This document shows positions 8,711 through 17,946 of a stretch of 64,000 nt of DNA, one piece after another (the first letter of the stretch is position 1; every line of letters starts with the position of its first letter). Origin of the DNA: Acidobacteriota bacterium (GTDB lineage Bacteria; Acidobacteriota; Terriglobia; Bryobacterales; Bryobacteraceae). Both the position numbers and the translations under genes were made by a program. Under the pieces are notes generated by a model. The model did not search any database and was not told the DNA's origin. It saw only the letters and a program-made list of their open reading frames with translations. The stretch lies in the NCBI GenBank assembly GCA_018268835.1, contig JAFDVU010000002.1, forward strand, positions 1-64,000, in the 5' to 3' direction.

Positions 8711-9427
8711 TCACTTTCTGGCAACGCTCGTCAGATACATACCGTAACCAGACCACCCCCGCAGGTTTCGCCACGCATCGCGCAAGCCAATCGTGGAGAG
8801 GGCGAGATTCAGCTTATGAGAGTTGAGGAGGCGCTGGAAACCGAGCTTGCCACAGCCGGGAACCACCGAACCTCGATAGATCACCTGAAAGCCGCACTCG
8901 CGTAACAAGTCATGCAGTTGTCTGGGGGTCACGGGCATTTCGACAGGCTGAATCTCCCATACCGCTTTCCTAACCTCGGCCGGAATAGAGTTCAGGACAT
9001 TCAGGTTTGGAGTCGTCATGATCAGATGTCCGCCCGGCCGCAGTGCCCGGTAAACCACGCCGAGATAATCGGTTTTGTTCCGAACGTGCTCCAGGACCTC
9101 CTGGCTAACCACAATGTCGAACGTGCCGGCATCGGGCTGCCACCTGGTGGCATCCGCGCACACGAATTGAGCACGCGGATAGAGGGCGGCGGCCCGCTCG
9201 ACCGCTATGGGCGAAAGATCCACACCAACCGTCGGGCCAAGGGCACTGAGAATGCCGGTCAGCCAGCCGGCGCCGCATCCCAGGTCGCAGATCCGAGGGC
9301 TATTCAACTCGATTAAGCGGATGGCGTTCAGGATGAACACGCAGCGCTCCAGTCCGTAGAGGTTGGCATACTGGAACGAGCCCCATCGCTCGTTATAGTA
9401 GTCGGCATCCTTGTCCACGGGTTGCAT
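8711..9427 (-). CDS. Class I SAM-dependent methyltransferase
   Basis: From the ATG at 9427 the protein is 238 residues. It has the SAM-binding motif ICDLGCGAGW followed by VGVDLSPIAVERAA, and VSQEVLEHVRN, GGHLIMTTPN and a UbiG/Coq3-like C terminus with HDLLRECGF. It likely methylates a small molecule or glycan; it resembles the methyltransferases common in O-antigen and lipid-linked sugar clusters. The longer frame to 9511 adds a glycine/proline-rich tail upstream of the promoter and is not chosen. It is transcribed divergently from the flippase gene. The acceptor is unknown. Confidence 0.85.
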   Translation of the reverse strand: MQPVDKDADYYNERWGSFQYANLYGLERCVFILNAIRLIELNSPRICDLGCGAGWLTGILSALGPTVGVDLSPIAVERAAALYPRAQFVCADATRWQPDAGTFDIVVSQEVLEHVRNKTDYLGVVYRALRPGGHLIMTTPNLNVLNSIPAEVRKAVWEIQPVEMPVTPRQLHDLLRECGFQVIYRGSVVPGCGKLGFQRLLNSHKLNLALSTIGLRDAWRNLRGWSGYGMYLTSVARK

Positions 9428-9435
9428 ACCTTGCC

Positions 9436-9444
9436 AGTCTAGCA
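9436..9444 (-). promoter_or_regulatory. Extended -10 promoter of the methyltransferase gene, almost leaderless
   Basis: The minus strand reads TGC followed by TAGACT. Eight bases separate the hexamer from the ATG at 9427, giving a leader of only about 2 bases. There is no Shine-Dalgarno at useful spacing. Confidence 0.5.
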
Positions 9445-9543
9445 AGCCCGCTCCGCCGGCGCCGCCCGGGCCCGCCGGGTGCGTACAAACCGGACTACGG
9501 CCCCCGGACACCCTCGAAAAAGCGCATCGTCAAGTGATGAAAT

Positions 9544-9552
9544 TGCTAAACT
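9544..9552 (+). promoter_or_regulatory. Extended -10 promoter of the flippase gene
   Basis: TGC followed by TAAACT, about 68 bases before the TTG start at 9620. It forms a divergent pair with the methyltransferase promoter about 100 bases away. Confidence 0.4.
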
Positions 9553-9619
9553 GTAGGGGTCTCGCCAGCCTCTAACCACGACTCGAGAAGGGCATCCCGG
9601 GGGTGCCTGCGGAGAGAGT

Positions 9620-11161
9620 TTGCAACCCAGCGAATCTGAGCGCGCCTCAGGGCAGAAACCTGTTCCCACACTCACACAGCGGACTGTCGGGGGTGCGGGG
9701 TGGTCGGCGCTGGCCAACATCTCCCGCCAGGTTTTGGCGTTCGCCGGTGTGGCCGTATTGGCGCGGCAATTGGGGCCCGGCGCCTACGGCCTGATGGGAA
9801 TGGCGGCCACGGCCACCTCCCTGCTGGCCAACTTCCGCGATCTCGGCACGGCGGCCGCGGTCATTCAGCGGCCAACCGTCAACCGCGATCTACTGTGCTC
9901 GCTTTTCTGGGTCAACCTGGGGTTTGGCGCGCTGCTGACTGTGACGGTCGCCCTGGCTTCCGGCCCCGTCGCATGGTTCTTTCACACCCCACAGATTGCG
10001 CGAATCCTCCAGGTACTATCCCTGTCGTTCCTGGTCCAATCCGCCGGCACCGTGCACAATGCCCTCCTGAATCGGGAGATGCGTCTCAAGGCCACGGCCA
10101 TGGTGGACGCGATCTCAGCCCTCGCGGGATATGCCGTGGCGATCCCGATGGCGTTGCGCGGATTCGGAGTGTGGAGCCTCGTGACGGCCAACCTGGTGTC
10201 TCCGCTGATATCCACCCTTCTCTATTGGGCTGCGTCCGGCTGGAGACCTTCTCTGACGTTCAAAGGCCGGGAGATCCGAAGTGTGGCCGGCTTCAGCCTG
10301 AACCTGTCCGGCTTTGGCCTGGTGAACTACTTTGCCCGCAACGCTGACAATGTCATCGTCGGCCGCTATCTGGGGGCAGGCCCTCTGGGCAACTACCAGA
10401 TGGCCTACAACCTGATGATGTATCCGATCCAGAACGTCACCTCCACACTGAGCCAGGCGCTGCTGCCGGCGTTTGCCAAAATTCAAGGTGAGGACACTCG
10501 TTTTGCCGACGCTTATGTCCGTTCGTGCTCACTTATCGCATTGATCACCTTTCCGCTGATTGCCGGCATGGGCATTGTCGCCAAGCCGCTGGTAAGCGCC
10601 GTACTCGGACCCAAATGGATTCCGGTAGTCCCGATCTTTCAAATCCTGGCGCCGGTGGGGGTGATCCAGTCGGTCCAAAGTACGGTCGGATTGATTTATG
10701 TTGCCAAAGGGCGCACTGCCTGGATGTTGGGTGTCGGAATGTCTACGACAGCGGTGTTTGTCGCGGCGTTTATGGTGGGCGTTCGGAACGGCACTACCGG
10801 GGTGGCTGCCGCGTACGGCATTGCATACGTCCTGGTTCTTTACCCGGCGCTGGCGGTCCCATTTCGTATGATCGGCCTCCCTGTGGCGGAGTTTGCCCGC
10901 AAACTCGGGCCTCAACTCGCCATCACCGGGGCCATGGTATTGGCGTGCGGCGGGTTTCAATGGCTGCTCTCCGCTTTAGGGGTTCGCAACGCGTGGGCTC
11001 AACTCCTGTCCACTGTCGGAGTCGGGGTGGTAACTTACGTGTCGCTCATGCGGTGGTTCCAGCCGCCGGCCGTGTACTATGCGGCGGAGACATTCTCGCA
11101 CCTGGATCTAGCCATCGCCCGCCGCGCGGCAAGTCTTTTCCGGCGGATGATGGGAGCGTAG
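9620..11161 (+). CDS. Polysaccharide flippase, MOP superfamily (WzxC/lipopolysaccharide transporter type)
   Basis: The 513-residue protein carries about fourteen hydrophobic segments. WSALANISRQVLAFAGVAVLARQLGPGAYGLMGMA near residues 29-63 and the later ARNADNVIVGRYLGAGPLGNYQMAYN are the standard signature of this family, which carries lipid-linked oligosaccharide repeat units across the inner membrane. The start is TTG at 9620 behind GGAGAG at 9611-9616; no ATG lies earlier in the conserved part. With the ligase/polymerase upstream it completes the core of a Wzx/Wzy-type export route. The substrate glycan is unknown. Confidence 0.9.
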   Translation: MQPSESERASGQKPVPTLTQRTVGGAGWSALANISRQVLAFAGVAVLARQLGPGAYGLMGMAATATSLLANFRDLGTAAAVIQRPTVNRDLLCSLFWVNLGFGALLTVTVALASGPVAWFFHTPQIARILQVLSLSFLVQSAGTVHNALLNREMRLKATAMVDAISALAGYAVAIPMALRGFGVWSLVTANLVSPLISTLLYWAASGWRPSLTFKGREIRSVAGFSLNLSGFGLVNYFARNADNVIVGRYLGAGPLGNYQMAYNLMMYPIQNVTSTLSQALLPAFAKIQGEDTRFADAYVRSCSLIALITFPLIAGMGIVAKPLVSAVLGPKWIPVVPIFQILAPVGVIQSVQSTVGLIYVAKGRTAWMLGVGMSTTAVFVAAFMVGVRNGTTGVAAAYGIAYVLVLYPALAVPFRMIGLPVAEFARKLGPQLAITGAMVLACGGFQWLLSALGVRNAWAQLLSTVGVGVVTYVSLMRWFQPPAVYYAAETFSHLDLAIARRAASLFRRMMGA

Positions 11162-11164
11162 TCC

Positions 11165-11402
11165 GTACTGTCCAGGGCGACGGTGCCGGCTCCCGCTCGC
11201 TTCCAGTTGAATCAGTTGCGTTCCGCAACGATCCATGAACCGCCGGAGCGCGAACTCAGTGTAGCGGTAGTAACCGTGCGGAGTTTCATGCAGCCAGTGG
11301 TAGAACGGGACGTTCATCAGTAACTTACCGCCGGGGGAGAGCAGCCGCGCGATTTCGCGGCAGACGGCCTCCGGCTCCGGAAGGTGTTCCTTAAGTTTGT
11401 GT
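11165..11402 (-). pseudogene. Remnant of a SAM-dependent methyltransferase
   Basis: In one minus-strand frame the peptide reads EHLPEPEAVCREIARLL, then SPGGKLLMNVPFYHWLHETP and HGYYRYTEFALRRFMDRCG. This is the second half of a class I methyltransferase (the EHL motif through the C-terminal helix). An in-frame stop lies a few codons upstream near 11403, the SAM-binding first half is absent, and the C-terminal end goes out of the expected sequence. It lies between the flippase and a glycosyltransferase in a 350-base stretch that holds no intact gene. A GC-rich inverted repeat (GCGCGC on both arms) lies near 11456-11475. Confidence 0.7.
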
Positions 11403-11511
11403 CATACCACGCGGCGACCAATCCGCCCTCGGGTTCGCATCGGTGGAGGAGAGTCCGCGCGCCCCGTGGCGCGCGCATGCCGGCGAGGTGGCGATCCGCC
11501 CATCGCCCAGG

Positions 11512-12741
11512 CTATTCAGCAGTCGCGATTGCGTCCAAATACCGGCGGCACGTCCGATCCCAACTCCAGTTTGTAACCGCTCGCTCGTGCCAGGCTTGAG
11601 CCAGCCTGTCCGCAGTCGCGGTGTCGGTCAGCAGCAACCGCATGGCCCGCTCGAGTTCGACCGGATCTTCGACCGGAACCACCAGTCCGGTCTTCTGGTG
11701 TTCGATCATCTCAGGAATACCGTTCACGGGGGTAGTCACAACGGGCAGGCCAAGCGCGCCCGCCTCCAGCAAGACGACCGGGAATCCTTCGGCCCGCGAA
11801 GGCAAGACGAAGATATCCGCGCCGGCCATGATCTCAGGCATGCGCTCATGCGGGACGCCGACGTGGACCTCGACGCTGTGGTCCAATGCAAGATCCGATA
11901 TTTGGGCGCGCACTTTCTCTAATTCCGGTCCAGGTGCCCCGACCAGCACCAGAAAAGCGTCAGGAACGCTCTGCTTGAGAATTTGAAACGCACGGAGAAG
12001 AATATCCTGAGCCTTCTTGTGCTCGAATTTGCCAACGTGCAGAATGCGATGCCCCCTCTGCCGGTTCCGCGCGGCGCCCTCGAATAGCCGAATACTCATT
12101 CCATTGTGGATGAATGTCACGCGCGCGGTCGGTGCAAACAGGCATATGCTGCGCGCCATGGCTTCCGAACAGGCTACTGTGAGGTTCGCCCTGGTGATCA
12201 GGTGGCGCCACACGGCGCGCGGGAGGCCCCTCATTCGGCCAATTGCTACGATATCCGCCCCGTGAAACGATAACACCAGCTTGCCGCGGAACAGCCCCAT
12301 GGCCCGCAGGAGGAGGGGCATGAATACATTCAGATCCGGAAAATGAGCGTTGATCACCTCGATCCTGCGTTCCCGCAAGAAGGAAGCAAAGGTCTTTACG
12401 TCCGACGGCAGAGTGGATAGGAACGACAGAAAAGAGCGCAAGACTCTTCCGGCGACGAAGGGCGCCCTGAGACGGAGGTTGACAATCTCAATGCCTCTTA
12501 CGGGGGAGGGCTGAGGAGAATAATCCCAGGTTGTAACGGCGATCGCCGGGTGGTAGTCGCCCTGGTCTCGCAGTTGCTCGGCCAGGCTCAATACCACTTC
12601 ATTAACGCCTCCGGTCGCGGAAACCGGCCAATTCAAGAGCAAGAGGTATCCGGCGGCGGGACCGCGCTCATCGCGCGGATGCGGGTGCCGGGCGGCGTGT
12701 GGTTCAAACTGGGAAAAAGCCATCGAATCGCCCGATTTCAT
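11512..12741 (-). CDS. Glycosyltransferase family 4
   Basis: This GT-B enzyme is 409 residues from the ATG at 12741 (a second ATG at 12723 also fits). An N-terminal acceptor domain holds LLLLNWPVSATGGVNEVVLSLAEQL. The C-terminal donor domain has ILHVGKFEHKKAQDILLRAF, VGVPHERMPEIMAGADIFVLPSRAEGFPVVLLEAG with the E-x7-E pair, and TPVNGIPEMI. It transfers a sugar from a nucleotide donor to a lipid-linked acceptor at the cytoplasmic face. It is divergent from the next glycosyltransferase, with a 171-base gap. Sugar specificity is unknown. Confidence 0.92.
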   Translation of the reverse strand: MKSGDSMAFSQFEPHAARHPHPRDERGPAAGYLLLLNWPVSATGGVNEVVLSLAEQLRDQGDYHPAIAVTTWDYSPQPSPVRGIEIVNLRLRAPFVAGRVLRSFLSFLSTLPSDVKTFASFLRERRIEVINAHFPDLNVFMPLLLRAMGLFRGKLVLSFHGADIVAIGRMRGLPRAVWRHLITRANLTVACSEAMARSICLFAPTARVTFIHNGMSIRLFEGAARNRQRGHRILHVGKFEHKKAQDILLRAFQILKQSVPDAFLVLVGAPGPELEKVRAQISDLALDHSVEVHVGVPHERMPEIMAGADIFVLPSRAEGFPVVLLEAGALGLPVVTTPVNGIPEMIEHQKTGLVVPVEDPVELERAMRLLLTDTATADRLAQAWHERAVTNWSWDRTCRRYLDAIATAE

Positions 12742-12912
12742 GCCTGCTCACAACAGCCTCGCGTGCATCGGCAACCAGAGTTTGTCGCACCGTGACCAGC
12801 GTAGCATAGGCACTCTTGCGGTCAGTCGGGCGCGCCCCGCTACCCTGAGGCGAGGGGCACTTGGCCATCTGATACCATAGCTTTCGGAGTTTTTCAGGGC
12901 GCCACAGACCGT

Positions 12913-14169
12913 TTGAATCCGCCACCGAAATCCCGCTGCGGCATCGCGCTCGCCTACTTGGCGGGCACTTACCCTTCCGTCTCGACAACATTCATCCTAC
13001 GGGAAATCATGGAAATGCGCGCCAGAGGCTTTGCCATCCAGACCGCTTCCATCGACTTTCCCGATTGGGACGGCGGCGAATGCGGCAGCGCGGAAGCAGA
13101 TGAAGTCGCCCGCACCTTTTATGTCAAACGCCGCGGCGCGGCCAGGATTCTCGGCGATCACGCCGCGTGTTTTCTTCGCCGGCCTCTGCGATATCTCTCC
13201 GGATTCGGGCTCGCGCTTCGTCTGGCGGGGTTGGACCTGCACGACGTTGTGCTGCACCTGGGCTATTTTGCGGAGGCTGTGGTGTTGGGGCGGTGGATGG
13301 AACGAAGCGGCCTCGCGCACCTGCATGTGCACTTCGCCAACGCTTCCGCCACCGTTGCCCTGCTTGCCCGAAGTGTCTACGGCTTCGAATACTCCATCAG
13401 GATCCACGGTAGCGACGAATTCTACGGTGTTGCCCACTATCGTTTGCCGCAGAAGGTCTCCGGCGCCTTGTTCGCGTGCTGCATCGGTTGGCAATGCCGC
13501 AGCCAGGTGATGAAAGCAACTCCGCCGGAGGAATGGGAAAAGCTCGATGTCTGCCGGCTGGGTGTCGATCCCAATCTGTTCCGGGGAAGGGAGGGCGCGG
13601 CCCCTCGGGGCACGTTCGAGATCCTCTGCGTCGCACGGCTCGTCCCCGCAAAAGGGCAAAGCATCCTTCTGGCCGCAGCGGCAAAGTTGATCGAGCGCGG
13701 CCGGAAAATTCACGTGAGTCTGGTAGGCGATGGCCCCGGGCGCGCTATGTTCGAGGCTTTGACGGCAAGGTTGCAGATCGGCGGGCACGTCACGTTTCAC
13801 GGGTCGATCACGCAGGATCGGATCCGCGAGTATCTGGAACGCGCCGATGTCTTCGTGCTGCCCAGTTTCGCCGAGGGAATTCCTGTGACCCTGATGGAGG
13901 CGATGGCGATGGAGATTCCTTGTGTAAGCACGCTCGTCGGCGGCATCCCGGAGTTGATTCAGTCGGGCGTCAACGGCATCCTGGTGCCGCCCTCCGATCC
14001 GGACGGGCTGGCGGACGCCATTGCCAATCTCATGACGGATCCGGCGTTGCGCGCGCGTCTGGGTAGGGAAGGGCGATGTACCGTTGTCTCGTCCTACAAC
14101 CTACGGAAGAATGTGGAGGAACTGGCGGCGATTTTCGACCGGCGCCTTTCGGCCGGCACGCGGCAGTAG
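12913..14169 (+). CDS. Glycosyltransferase family 4 (colanic-acid type)
   Basis: This 418-residue GT-B enzyme starts with IALAYLAGTYPSVSTTFILREI, a pattern shared with WcaL/AmsK-like colanic acid glycosyltransferases. It continues with HLHVHFANASATVALLARSV, the donor-domain opening ILCVARLVPAKGQSILLAAA, then LERADVFVLPSFAEGIPVTLMEAMAMEIPCV and the VGGIPELIQSGVNGILVPPSDP loop. The start is TTG at 12913; the ribosome site is weak. A possible extended -10 (TGA then TACCAT) lies at 12870-12878. It probably adds one sugar of the same repeat unit as its neighbours. Confidence 0.9.
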   Translation: MNPPPKSRCGIALAYLAGTYPSVSTTFILREIMEMRARGFAIQTASIDFPDWDGGECGSAEADEVARTFYVKRRGAARILGDHAACFLRRPLRYLSGFGLALRLAGLDLHDVVLHLGYFAEAVVLGRWMERSGLAHLHVHFANASATVALLARSVYGFEYSIRIHGSDEFYGVAHYRLPQKVSGALFACCIGWQCRSQVMKATPPEEWEKLDVCRLGVDPNLFRGREGAAPRGTFEILCVARLVPAKGQSILLAAAAKLIERGRKIHVSLVGDGPGRAMFEALTARLQIGGHVTFHGSITQDRIREYLERADVFVLPSFAEGIPVTLMEAMAMEIPCVSTLVGGIPELIQSGVNGILVPPSDPDGLADAIANLMTDPALRARLGREGRCTVVSSYNLRKNVEELAAIFDRRLSAGTRQ

Positions 14170-14202
14170 ACTGTCCGTTTTTCGACGTGTAGAAGCGCTC
14201 GG

Positions 14203-15900
14203 TCAGTGCGGCTCGCCGTCCGTCGCCGCCCACTTGGTCAGTAGTTCGCGATTGGCTTGGCTTTCCGCCAGGCGAAGGAATCCGTCCATGCCAACCTGGA
14301 TCCTCCGGTCCCTATCGAGTTGACCGAAAGCCGCCGGCAGGTCAGACCAGTGGATCCGACGGTCATCCCCTTCCACCCATCGCCAGCGGGCTTCCGGCCG
14401 GTTGGCCAGCAAACGCTCGGACACCCACACCTCCCTGTCTTGCGCCCACTGCGCTAGTGTGCTCTCCGCAAAGACCGTTCGCCACTGGGCGGTTCGCCGG
14501 TTGGCAATGGTGACCGCGTCCTGGACGCGGAAAGCGAGCCTTGCCAGACTGTTGTCCAGCGGGTGGGTGGTGGAGGCGAGAATCATCTCATCCGTGTATG
14601 TTACTACGAAGACGAGTGCTTCAGGTTGAACGTTGTTATTCAGCGCTTGTATTCTAAGTTTCGCCTCTGCTACGCGAGGATCTCCAGAGATCTGGCTATT
14701 CGCCGTCAAGTTGTACACTGTGTAACCAACTAAGAGGAGGGCTACTAGCCCAGACGGAATGGCGTGGGAGGAAGCCTTGTCCAGGACAACGGCAACTGCG
14801 AGATATGCAAACGGAAACACCGGAAGGAAGCGCTCGGGAGAGCTTGGTTCGAATACCGTGATGGAGAAAAGAAGTAAAGGAAGACCGCCAGCAACCAGTA
14901 TGAACAGTACTACGCGGTGCTCTCTCCAAAGGATCAAAAGTGCGGCACCAATTCCAAGATAAAATGCCGCGAGTTTAAGGCCCAGTGTGAACATCAGCGT
15001 CGAGACGTGGACTGGATTATAGGGATCGCGAAAAAGCCAGCGCTTCAACAAAACGGTTTCATCGCCAAAGTCCCAAACGGCGCGAGGCAGGCCGGTCACA
15101 GCTCGCATCGCGGTCGCCGACTGTGACCAGCCGTTATCCGATTCTCGTACCCATTGGGGCAGTTGGCTCACGTTCCGGATGCCGTTTGCGGCGGCACCAG
15201 TGGCAAAGAGAAAGAATGCCGATACGGCAACCGACACCAAAAACGTAAAGATCAGTCGGCGCCGGCACACACTCCCATCGATCACCGCTGCCACCGCTGC
15301 CGAGTCTTTTGGAGGCCAACGATACAACACAGCCAGCATTCCAAGTCCGGTAAAGCTGTAGGGGAACCAGAGAGCGCACGCTACCGCGAACGAAACTCCA
15401 GCAAGGAGAGCGTGCCCGTGTCCGCCCCCAGGGAGCCTGACGGCTGTCGTCAGCAATAAGAGTGTTATTATCGAAAACACCAGTGCCGGGATGTAAGGTG
15501 CACCAGAGTGGCAGTAATTGAGATAGGCAGCAGAGCAACTCATTGCGAACACGGCCGCCCACGCGACCTTTGCACGGACCACTTTCCGGAGTAGGAGCAT
15601 CAGGAGCAAGAGGGCCGCGGCGGAACAGACGACATTCGTCTGGATGAGAAAGCGATCCACGGTCTGAGCGGGGTCATCGCCGAATGATTGTGCGTACCAG
15701 TGACCGCAAAACAAATAGCCAACGAATCCCCAGGGGCGCCACAGGAGATGACCAAACTCCCAGAACTGCGCCTCGCGCCCCTCCGCGTGGTCGATTACCT
15801 CACGCGCATAGCGAGTCGTGTCGCCGATGTAGCCTGGCGAAGTCATGAGATAGCATGCCATGAAAGAAAGGAGGAGTGTCAGGTAGGCTGTTTTTCTCAT
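14203..15900 (-). CDS. Polytopic membrane protein, possible GT-C type glycosyltransferase
   Basis: From the ATG at 15900 the protein has 565 residues. The first 390 contain about ten to eleven hydrophobic segments, beginning with a signal-anchor-like MRKTAYLTLLLSFMACYL followed by an acidic first loop (GYIGDTTRYAREVIDHAEG). A soluble C-terminal domain of about 150 residues follows. This layout is that of GT-C enzymes (dolichyl-phosphate-mannose-type and PMT-like), but I see no decisive catalytic motif. By eye it is less GC-rich than its neighbours, which may reflect transfer. An alternative start at 15930 would add ten residues. Convergent with the preceding glycosyltransferase. Confidence 0.6.
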   Translation of the reverse strand: MRKTAYLTLLLSFMACYLMTSPGYIGDTTRYAREVIDHAEGREAQFWEFGHLLWRPWGFVGYLFCGHWYAQSFGDDPAQTVDRFLIQTNVVCSAAALLLLMLLLRKVVRAKVAWAAVFAMSCSAAYLNYCHSGAPYIPALVFSIITLLLLTTAVRLPGGGHGHALLAGVSFAVACALWFPYSFTGLGMLAVLYRWPPKDSAAVAAVIDGSVCRRRLIFTFLVSVAVSAFFLFATGAAANGIRNVSQLPQWVRESDNGWSQSATAMRAVTGLPRAVWDFGDETVLLKRWLFRDPYNPVHVSTLMFTLGLKLAAFYLGIGAALLILWREHRVVLFILVAGGLPLLLFSITVFEPSSPERFLPVFPFAYLAVAVVLDKASSHAIPSGLVALLLVGYTVYNLTANSQISGDPRVAEAKLRIQALNNNVQPEALVFVVTYTDEMILASTTHPLDNSLARLAFRVQDAVTIANRRTAQWRTVFAESTLAQWAQDREVWVSERLLANRPEARWRWVEGDDRRIHWSDLPAAFGQLDRDRRIQVGMDGFLRLAESQANRELLTKWAATDGEPH

Positions 15901-15978
15901 GGCCTGAATTGTGACGAACCGCGCGCACACCTAGAGTCAAGGTATGTCCAGCCTCATCGAAGTCGTCCTATCGAGTGT

Positions 15979-16236
15979 AACACGGGCTCGGCCAGAGGCG
16001 CTGGGACACTCTTGTCTCATGCCAACGGCAAGCGCCGCAGGGTCTACCCCCGCTGGGCCACGCCGTTCGAACTCCTGCAGGAGTCGCTGCACTGCGCAGC
16101 TTGCCTGCGGCCCGCGGTCACCTTAGCGGAACTACAGGCGCTGGCCGGCTCTCAATCCGACACCGAAGCCGCGCTGGCCATGCAGCAGGCCAAGCGCAAA
16201 CTGCTCGGCCGTTTGAAAGGCAAACAAACTGCATGA
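15979..16236 (+). pseudogene. Remnant of a transposase/integrase C terminus
   Basis: The frame ending at TGA 16234-16236 contains ANGKRRRVYPRWATPFELLQ, then LRPAVTLAELQALA and SDTEAALAMQQAKRKLLGRL. This resembles the extreme C terminus of DDE integrase-type transposases, in which a WxTPxExL motif follows the catalytic core. No DDE core, inverted repeats or target duplication could be found around it, so it is a fragment. It marks the boundary between the polysaccharide genes and the hydrogenase maturation operon. I recognise the family only from its tail. Confidence 0.5.
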
Positions 16237-16579
16237 ACCCTCCTGGCGCGGCGCCTTCCGCTGGTCGGCGGTCGGCAGCACACTCCGATCGGGAGAAAAA
16301 CAAACAAACCCCTTCTTAGATGGAAAACCCCTCGGCCCCGAAGCTCTCCGAATACCCTCAGAAAGGAACCTCGGCTCCGCCCCTACCTCAGCCTCCGTTC
16401 AGGCTCATCCTTCGATGAGAAAATGCTGATCGGCACGGTGCACTACGGCCCGCATGCTTGGACAATCCCCCGGTTATGTGGTTATCGTGGGGGTGGAACC
16501 CGTCGAGGTTCTCACCGGCATCGGTTCATCGCATCCCGGCGAACCGCCCGGCCGCGCAGTAAGCGCAGGAGTGGACACC
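16237..16579 (+). other. Intergenic stretch before hypC, no gene seen
   Basis: This 343-base region holds no convincing reading frame, RNA or repeat. A stretch near 16300-16420 reads like non-coding debris downstream of the transposase remnant. AGGAG at 16568-16572 is the hypC ribosome site. TTGGAC at 16459-16464 followed by A/T-rich TTATGT about 15 bases on could form a weak promoter, but this is not firm. Confidence 0.4.
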
Positions 16580-16840
16580 ATGTGCCTGGCAGTTCCAGGT
16601 AAGATCATCGACACCGAGGAGATGGACGGCATCCGGCTGGGCCGCGTCCAATTCGGCGGCATCACCCGCCAGGCCTGCCTGGATTTCGTCCCCGAAGCCC
16701 AAATCGGCGATTACGTGATGGTCCACGTGGGCTTCGCCATCAGCCGGGTGGACGAGGACGAGGCCCACCGCACGCTTGAACTGCTCCGGTCCTTGGATCT
16801 GCTCGCCGGGGAACTCGGACCGCCGCCGGAGACCCCGTGA
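16580..16840 (+). CDS. hypC: [NiFe]-hydrogenase maturation chaperone HypC
   Basis: This small protein of 86 residues begins MCLAVPGKI, in which the cysteine right after the initiator methionine is essential in HypC. It then has [19 protein letters not shown]. HypC carries the Fe(CN)2CO unit between HypD and the hydrogenase large-subunit precursor. The start at 16580 is set by the MCLAVPG motif and by AGGAG eight bases upstream; the frame is open further upstream but unrelated to the family. Its stop overlaps the hypD GTG (GTGA). First gene of hypCDEABF. Confidence 0.95.
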   Translation: MCLAVPGKIIDTEEMDGIRLGRVQFGGITRQACLDFVPEAQIGDYVMVHVGFAISRVDEDEAHRTLELLRSLDLLAGELGPPPETP

Positions 16841-17946
16841 AGTACATCGACGAGTATCGCGAGGAGGGCATCGCCCGGTCGCTGGCCGCGCGGATCGCGC
16901 GCCGCGCCACCCGCCCCTGGTGCCTCATGGAAATCTGCGGCGGCCAGACCCACACCATCATGCGCTATGGCCTGGACGACCTGCTGCCGGCAGGACTTCG
17001 CCTGGTGCATGGCCCCGGCTGCCCGGTCTGCGTGACCCCGCTGGAAACGGTGGATAGGGCCATCGAGATCGCCTCGCGCCCGGACGTGACCTTCGTCTCT
17101 TACGGCGACATGCTGCGCGTGCCCGGCTCGAAGCTCGACCTGTTCCGCGTGAAGGCGGCCGGCGGCGACGTGCGCGTAGTCTACTCCCCGATGGACGCGC
17201 TGGCGCTGGCCCGCGCCCGCCGCGGGCGCAAAGTAGTGTTCTTCGGCATCGGTTTCGAGACCACGGCGCCGGCCAACGCCATGGCCGTCTTTCAGGCGCG
17301 CCGCGAAGGGCTGGACAACTTTTCCATGCTGGTGTCGCACGTGCTTGTGCCGCCGGCGATCCGCATGCTGCTCTCTTCGCCGCGCAACCTGGTCCAGGGT
17401 TTCATCGCGCCCGGACACGTCTGCACCGTCGTGGGCTGGGAAGAGTACGAAGCGCTGGCGCGCGATTTCCGCGTGCCCATCGTGGTCGCCGGATTCGAGC
17501 CCGCCGACCTGCTGGAATCGGTCCTGATGCTGGTGGCGCAACTGGAAGAAGTCCGCACCGAGGTCGAAAACCAGTACGCGCGCAGCGTGCGCCGCGAGGG
17601 CAACGTCGCGGCGAAGGACATGATCGGGCGCGTCTTCGAAGTCTGCGACCGCAAGTGGCGCGGCATCGGCACGATCCCCGGCAGCGGCCTGCGCCTGCGC
17701 CAGGAATTCGCCGCGCACGACGCGGAGAAACTCTTCGGCGTCGGCGGCATCTCGGCTGAAGAGCCGCCGGAGTGCATCAGCGCCGAAGTGTTGCAGGGCC
17801 TGAAGCGCCCCACCGATTGCCCCGTGTTCGGACTCGCCTGCACGCCGGAGCACCCCATGGGCGCGCCCATGGTCTCCAGCGAAGGCGCCTGCGCGGCGTA
17901 TTACCAATACCGCCGCCACTCGATCCCGCGGGAGAAGGAAGCCTAG
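16837..17946 (+). CDS. hypD: [NiFe]-hydrogenase maturation scaffold HypD
   Basis: HypD is the iron-sulfur scaffold on which the Fe(CN)2CO group of [NiFe]-hydrogenase is assembled with HypC and HypE. The protein has 369 residues and carries the conserved cysteine motifs [16 protein letters not shown] near residues 30-45 and [10 protein letters not shown] near 66-75. [17 protein letters not shown] and [15 protein letters not shown] follow. The C-terminal part has [20 protein letters not shown] and a final [18 protein letters not shown]. It starts with GTG overlapping the hypC stop. No key motif is missing. Confidence 0.97.
   Translation: MKYIDEYREEGIARSLAARIARRATRPWCLMEICGGQTHTIMRYGLDDLLPAGLRLVHGPGCPVCVTPLETVDRAIEIASRPDVTFVSYGDMLRVPGSKLDLFRVKAAGGDVRVVYSPMDALALARARRGRKVVFFGIGFETTAPANAMAVFQARREGLDNFSMLVSHVLVPPAIRMLLSSPRNLVQGFIAPGHVCTVVGWEEYEALARDFRVPIVVAGFEPADLLESVLMLVAQLEEVRTEVENQYARSVRREGNVAAKDMIGRVFEVCDRKWRGIGTIPGSGLRLRQEFAAHDAEKLFGVGGISAEEPPECISAEVLQGLKRPTDCPVFGLACTPEHPMGAPMVSSEGACAAYYQYRRHSIPREKEA

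Noticed and set aside
16454-16520. Sigma54 promoter upstream of hypC
   Set aside because: Many hyp operons use sigma54, but no TGGCAC-N5-TTGC pattern was found.
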